Under the pieces are notes generated by a model, which was not told the origin of the DNA, made no database searches, and worked only from the letters and a program-made list of their open reading frames with translations. From the NCBI GenBank assembly GCA_019247395.1, contig JAFAOZ010000069.1, forward strand, positions 1 through 8,612: a stretch of 8,612 bases of DNA, read 5' to 3'. Of this stretch, positions 6,558 to 8,612 are shown one piece after another; within the stretch, counting starts at the first letter, position 1, and every line of letters begins with the position of its first letter. A program made the translations under genes and the position numbers. Origin of the DNA: Vulcanimicrobiota bacterium. GTDB taxonomy: Bacteria; Vulcanimicrobiota; Vulcanimicrobiia; Vulcanimicrobiales; Vulcanimicrobiaceae.

Positions 6558-8105
6558 ATGCTCAGCTCACGCGTACGTCTTTTTGTCGCAATTGGCTCTG
6601 TCGCCGTTCTCGCCGCCTGTTCTCAGATGGGTTCGATTCCATACGGAGGCTTCGCAAATCAAAACGCGTCGCGCCTGAAGCACTCGTTGCAGCGGCCACC
6701 GGCCTCGGCGCAGCTGGCCTTTTTGCTCACCGACGGACGGGTTCTCGTCCAATCCAGTCAGTTGAGCAACTGGTTCACGTATTCGCCGGATCAAAACGGC
6801 GACTACTCCAACGGGACGTGGACGCAAGTCGCGTCGCTGCCCTCGGGGTATTCACCCGATGCCTTCGCCTCGGCTACGCTTGCGGACGGACGATTCGCCG
6901 TCGTCGGCGGCGAATACAACAATGGACAGTTCGCTTTAACGAACCTCGGCGCGGTGTACGATCCCGTAAAGAATACGTGGACGTCGCTCGGCCATCCGAA
7001 GGGATGGAAGTGGATCGGCGATTCGCCGTCGAGCGTCGCGCCCGACGGACGCCTGGTGGTCGGCGATAAACTGCACACGTGGGATGCGGCGCTCGATCCG
7101 AAGACGCTCAAGTGGACGACGCTCGGCGATGCGGGCAAGAACGATTTCAATGCCGAGGAGGGCTGGACGCTGCTTCCCGACGGCACGATCTTGACCATAG
7201 ACGTGAAGAATGATCCAAACTCGGAAATCTACGATCCGACCAGCGGAAAGTGGAAGAGCGCCGGACCCACCCCCGTGAATCTCGCCTCGCATTGGTACTC
7301 CGGCGGCTGCATTCAGTACGGACCGAAGCCAAAAGATTGTTACTATCCGCCGGGCGAGATCGGTCCGGCAATGCTTCGTCCCGACGGCACGGTCTTTGCG
7401 ACGGGCTCGTATCAGGGGCGCAGCTACGGGCCGGGCCACACGGCGATTTATTACACGACCGGAAGCCTCGCGGGGACATGGGCGGCAGGCCCGGATTTCC
7501 CGAACGGTGACAACGCCGGCGATTCGTTCGCCGCACTCGAGCCGAGCGGAAATGTTATGGTGTTCGGCGATTCCGGTACCATTTACGAGTGGAACGGCTC
7601 GACTTTGACGGCGCTTAGCGGCGTTCCGTATTGTCCGCCGGTGATCGCTCCGACCGGACAGATACTGCTCTTCTGCTCGAGCTCGGTGACCGTATACACG
7701 CCGACGGGATCGCCAAAGGGCAGCTGGGCGCCGACCATCAAGAAAGTTGCGACGCATATCGCCGCGGGCAAGACGTATAAGATCACCGGCACGCAGTTCA
7801 ACGGCCTTTCCCAAGGAGTGGCATTCGGCGACGAGTACCAGAGCCCGTCGAACTATCCGCTCGTGCGAATCGTGAATAACAAGAGCGGTCACGTCTTCTA
7901 CGCGCGCACGCACGATCACAGCACGATGGGCGTCGCGACCGGATCGAAAACGGTATGGACGTATTTCGACGTTCCCTCCACCATCGAAAACGGCTCGAGC
8001 ACGCTCGTCGTGGTTGCGAACGGCATCCCATCGAAGGCGGCAAATGTGACCGTTTCGGGCGGCCGGCGTCAGGCCTCGGAGTCGAAACCCTCGATGCGCC
8101 GGTAG
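6558..8105 (+). CDS. Kelch/galactose-oxidase-like seven-bladed propeller lipoprotein with C-terminal E-set domain
   Basis: The product has 515 residues from ATG 6558, with AGGAGG eight bases upstream. Residues 1-21 are a classical lipoprotein signal ending in Leu-Ala-Ala-Cys, so Cys21 is lipidated and the protein faces the periplasm or cell surface. After a short tether, a blade motif of the form (L/P/S)(D/T/S)G followed by four or five hydrophobic positions and often Gly recurs seven times, near residues 57, 108, 161, 206, 273, 328 and 364. Several copies are followed by a YDP...W strand, as in kelch propellers. Residues 392-500 (VATHIAAGKTYKITGTQFNG, then ARTHDHSTMGVATG) resemble the early-set Ig-like domain that ends galactose-oxidase-type proteins. 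The Tyr-His pair that binds copper in galactose oxidase is not evident, so a binding or structural role is likelier than oxidase activity. The last 15 residues are basic and polar, and the 3' end overlaps the convergent SdpI-like gene. Confidence 0.9.
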   Translation: MLSSRVRLFVAIGSVAVLAACSQMGSIPYGGFANQNASRLKHSLQRPPASAQLAFLLTDGRVLVQSSQLSNWFTYSPDQNGDYSNGTWTQVASLPSGYSPDAFASATLADGRFAVVGGEYNNGQFALTNLGAVYDPVKNTWTSLGHPKGWKWIGDSPSSVAPDGRLVVGDKLHTWDAALDPKTLKWTTLGDAGKNDFNAEEGWTLLPDGTILTIDVKNDPNSEIYDPTSGKWKSAGPTPVNLASHWYSGGCIQYGPKPKDCYYPPGEIGPAMLRPDGTVFATGSYQGRSYGPGHTAIYYTTGSLAGTWAAGPDFPNGDNAGDSFAALEPSGNVMVFGDSGTIYEWNGSTLTALSGVPYCPPVIAPTGQILLFCSSSVTVYTPTGSPKGSWAPTIKKVATHIAAGKTYKITGTQFNGLSQGVAFGDEYQSPSNYPLVRIVNNKSGHVFYARTHDHSTMGVATGSKTVWTYFDVPSTIENGSSTLVVVANGIPSKAANVTVSGGRRQASESKPSMRR

Positions 8106-8612
8106 ACGGCGTACGAATACAGAATCGGTGCGAAGGCGATTACGGCGATAATCGCCACCAGCACCGGCATCCTTGCGTTGCTGAAAAAGCTTGCGAGTAC
8201 GGCGATAATACCGCCTGCAACCATCAGCCGGCCGCCGAAATGGTTCGAGCGTCTCCACACCTCGTCGCTCGCAAGCGTCCACGGCGTGCGCACGCCGAAC
8301 CAAAAGTTCTTCTTCGCCCTAGCGACCAGCATGCCGAGCACAATGAACAGTGCGCCGATCGACGCCACGAGCAGCCCGAGTGACGGCATCGCCTGCGTCA
8401 TCGCAGAATGCAGCAACATAAGGTGCACGATCAACAGCAGGGTAAGCACCGCAAGCATAGCGACGTAAAACGCACCGGCCGATTCTCCGAGACGGAACCC
8501 GCGTGGTGAAATCGCCGGAAGAACTGCCGTCAGGAGCCAGCAGATCGTAATCGATACGGGCATAGCGCTCACGGCGGAAAGCAGCGACGAATAGCCGTTG
8601 ACGTTACCGGCC
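8069..8612 (-). CDS. SdpI/DUF1648-family integral membrane protein, 5' end beyond the right edge
   Basis: The frame is open from its stop at 8069 to the right edge, giving 180 visible residues. A GTG at 8572 could look like the start, but the codons before it encode GNVNGYSS, which fits the conserved segment after the first helix of DUF1648/SdpI proteins (a Gly-Asn/Gln-x-Asp/Asn-Gly-Tyr pattern). The true start, probably with one more membrane helix, therefore lies outside the window. The SdpI signature NFWFGVRTPWTLASDEVWRRSNHFGG occupies visible residues 102-127. Hydrophobic segments near 18-35, 47-68, 78-97, 128-144 and 149-167 fit membrane helices. B. subtilis SdpI gives immunity to the SdpC toxin and binds the repressor SdpR. 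Most relatives are of unknown function, and no SdpC or SdpR homologue is visible here, so immunity is not claimed. The last 37 bases overlap the kelch lipoprotein gene tail to tail. Confidence 0.88.
   Translation of the reverse strand, partial: AGNVNGYSSLLSAVSAMPVSITICWLLTAVLPAISPRGFRLGESAGAFYVAMLAVLTLLLIVHLMLLHSAMTQAMPSLGLLVASIGALFIVLGMLVARAKKNFWFGVRTPWTLASDEVWRRSNHFGGRLMVAGGIIAVLASFFSNARMPVLVAIIAVIAFAPILYSYAVYRRIEGFDSEA

Noticed and set aside
6936..8303. 455-codon open frame on the minus strand antisense to the kelch lipoprotein
   Set aside because: The translation is dominated by Arg, Ala and His with no domain or signal. The sense strand carries a lipoprotein with a strong ribosome site, clear repeats and a conserved domain. 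It is a by-product of GC-rich codon use.
8069..8612. SdpC/SdpI toxin-immunity module
   Set aside because: Only an SdpI-like membrane protein is visible. No SdpC-like toxin or SdpR-like repressor lies in the window, and most SdpI relatives have no known toxin partner.

Overview
The window is a gene-dense piece of bacterial chromosome, with roughly 95% coding sequence and moderately high GC. It holds nine genes, two of them cut by the window edges. It has no RNA gene, insertion sequence, CRISPR array, phage gene or recognisable defence locus. The longest non-coding stretch is about 114 bases (5906-6019), so no gene-free region exceeds 300 bases. Two features suggest a poorly cultured didermal phylum of the Candidatus Eremiobacterota (WPS-2) type: the mix of conserved housekeeping enzymes, and small secreted or lipid-anchored beta-propeller proteins whose mature ends are rich in Ser, Gly and Pro. 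That assignment is an inference from style; there is no marker gene here.

Left part (1-2315). A cystathionine beta-lyase (metC, minus strand) is followed, with a 4-base GTGA overlap, by a secreted protein of unknown function that runs off the left edge. Head-to-head with metC, across 56 bases, is a SixA-type phosphohistidine phosphatase on the plus strand. It ends at a stem-loop shared with the convergent neighbour.

Middle (2332-5905). A minus-strand run reads, in transcription order, aquaporin Z (aqpZ), exodeoxyribonuclease III (xthA), a CPBP/Abi-type membrane protease and a beta-propeller lipoprotein. The first three are separated by 15 and -4 bases, which suggests one transcript; the lipoprotein follows 47 bases later with its own ribosome site. 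Water transport, DNA repair, membrane proteolysis and an envelope protein could fit osmotic or oxidative stress, but the grouping does not define a pathway.

Right part (6017-8612). Divergent from aqpZ is an OsmC/Ohr-family thiol peroxidase-like gene with a plausible extended -10 promoter. A structured 82-base gap with nested inverted repeats follows. Next comes a 515-residue lipoprotein with seven kelch-like blade motifs and a galactose-oxidase-type C-terminal domain. Its 3' end overlaps by 37 bases, tail to tail, with an SdpI/DUF1648-family membrane protein whose start lies beyond the right edge.

I searched for a new multi-gene system and do not see one I can defend. The most interesting points are over-representation of the palindrome CGATCG (including three copies of GCGATCGC), the structured leader of the kelch lipoprotein, the coupled metC/secreted-protein pair, and the two structurally different propeller lipoproteins.
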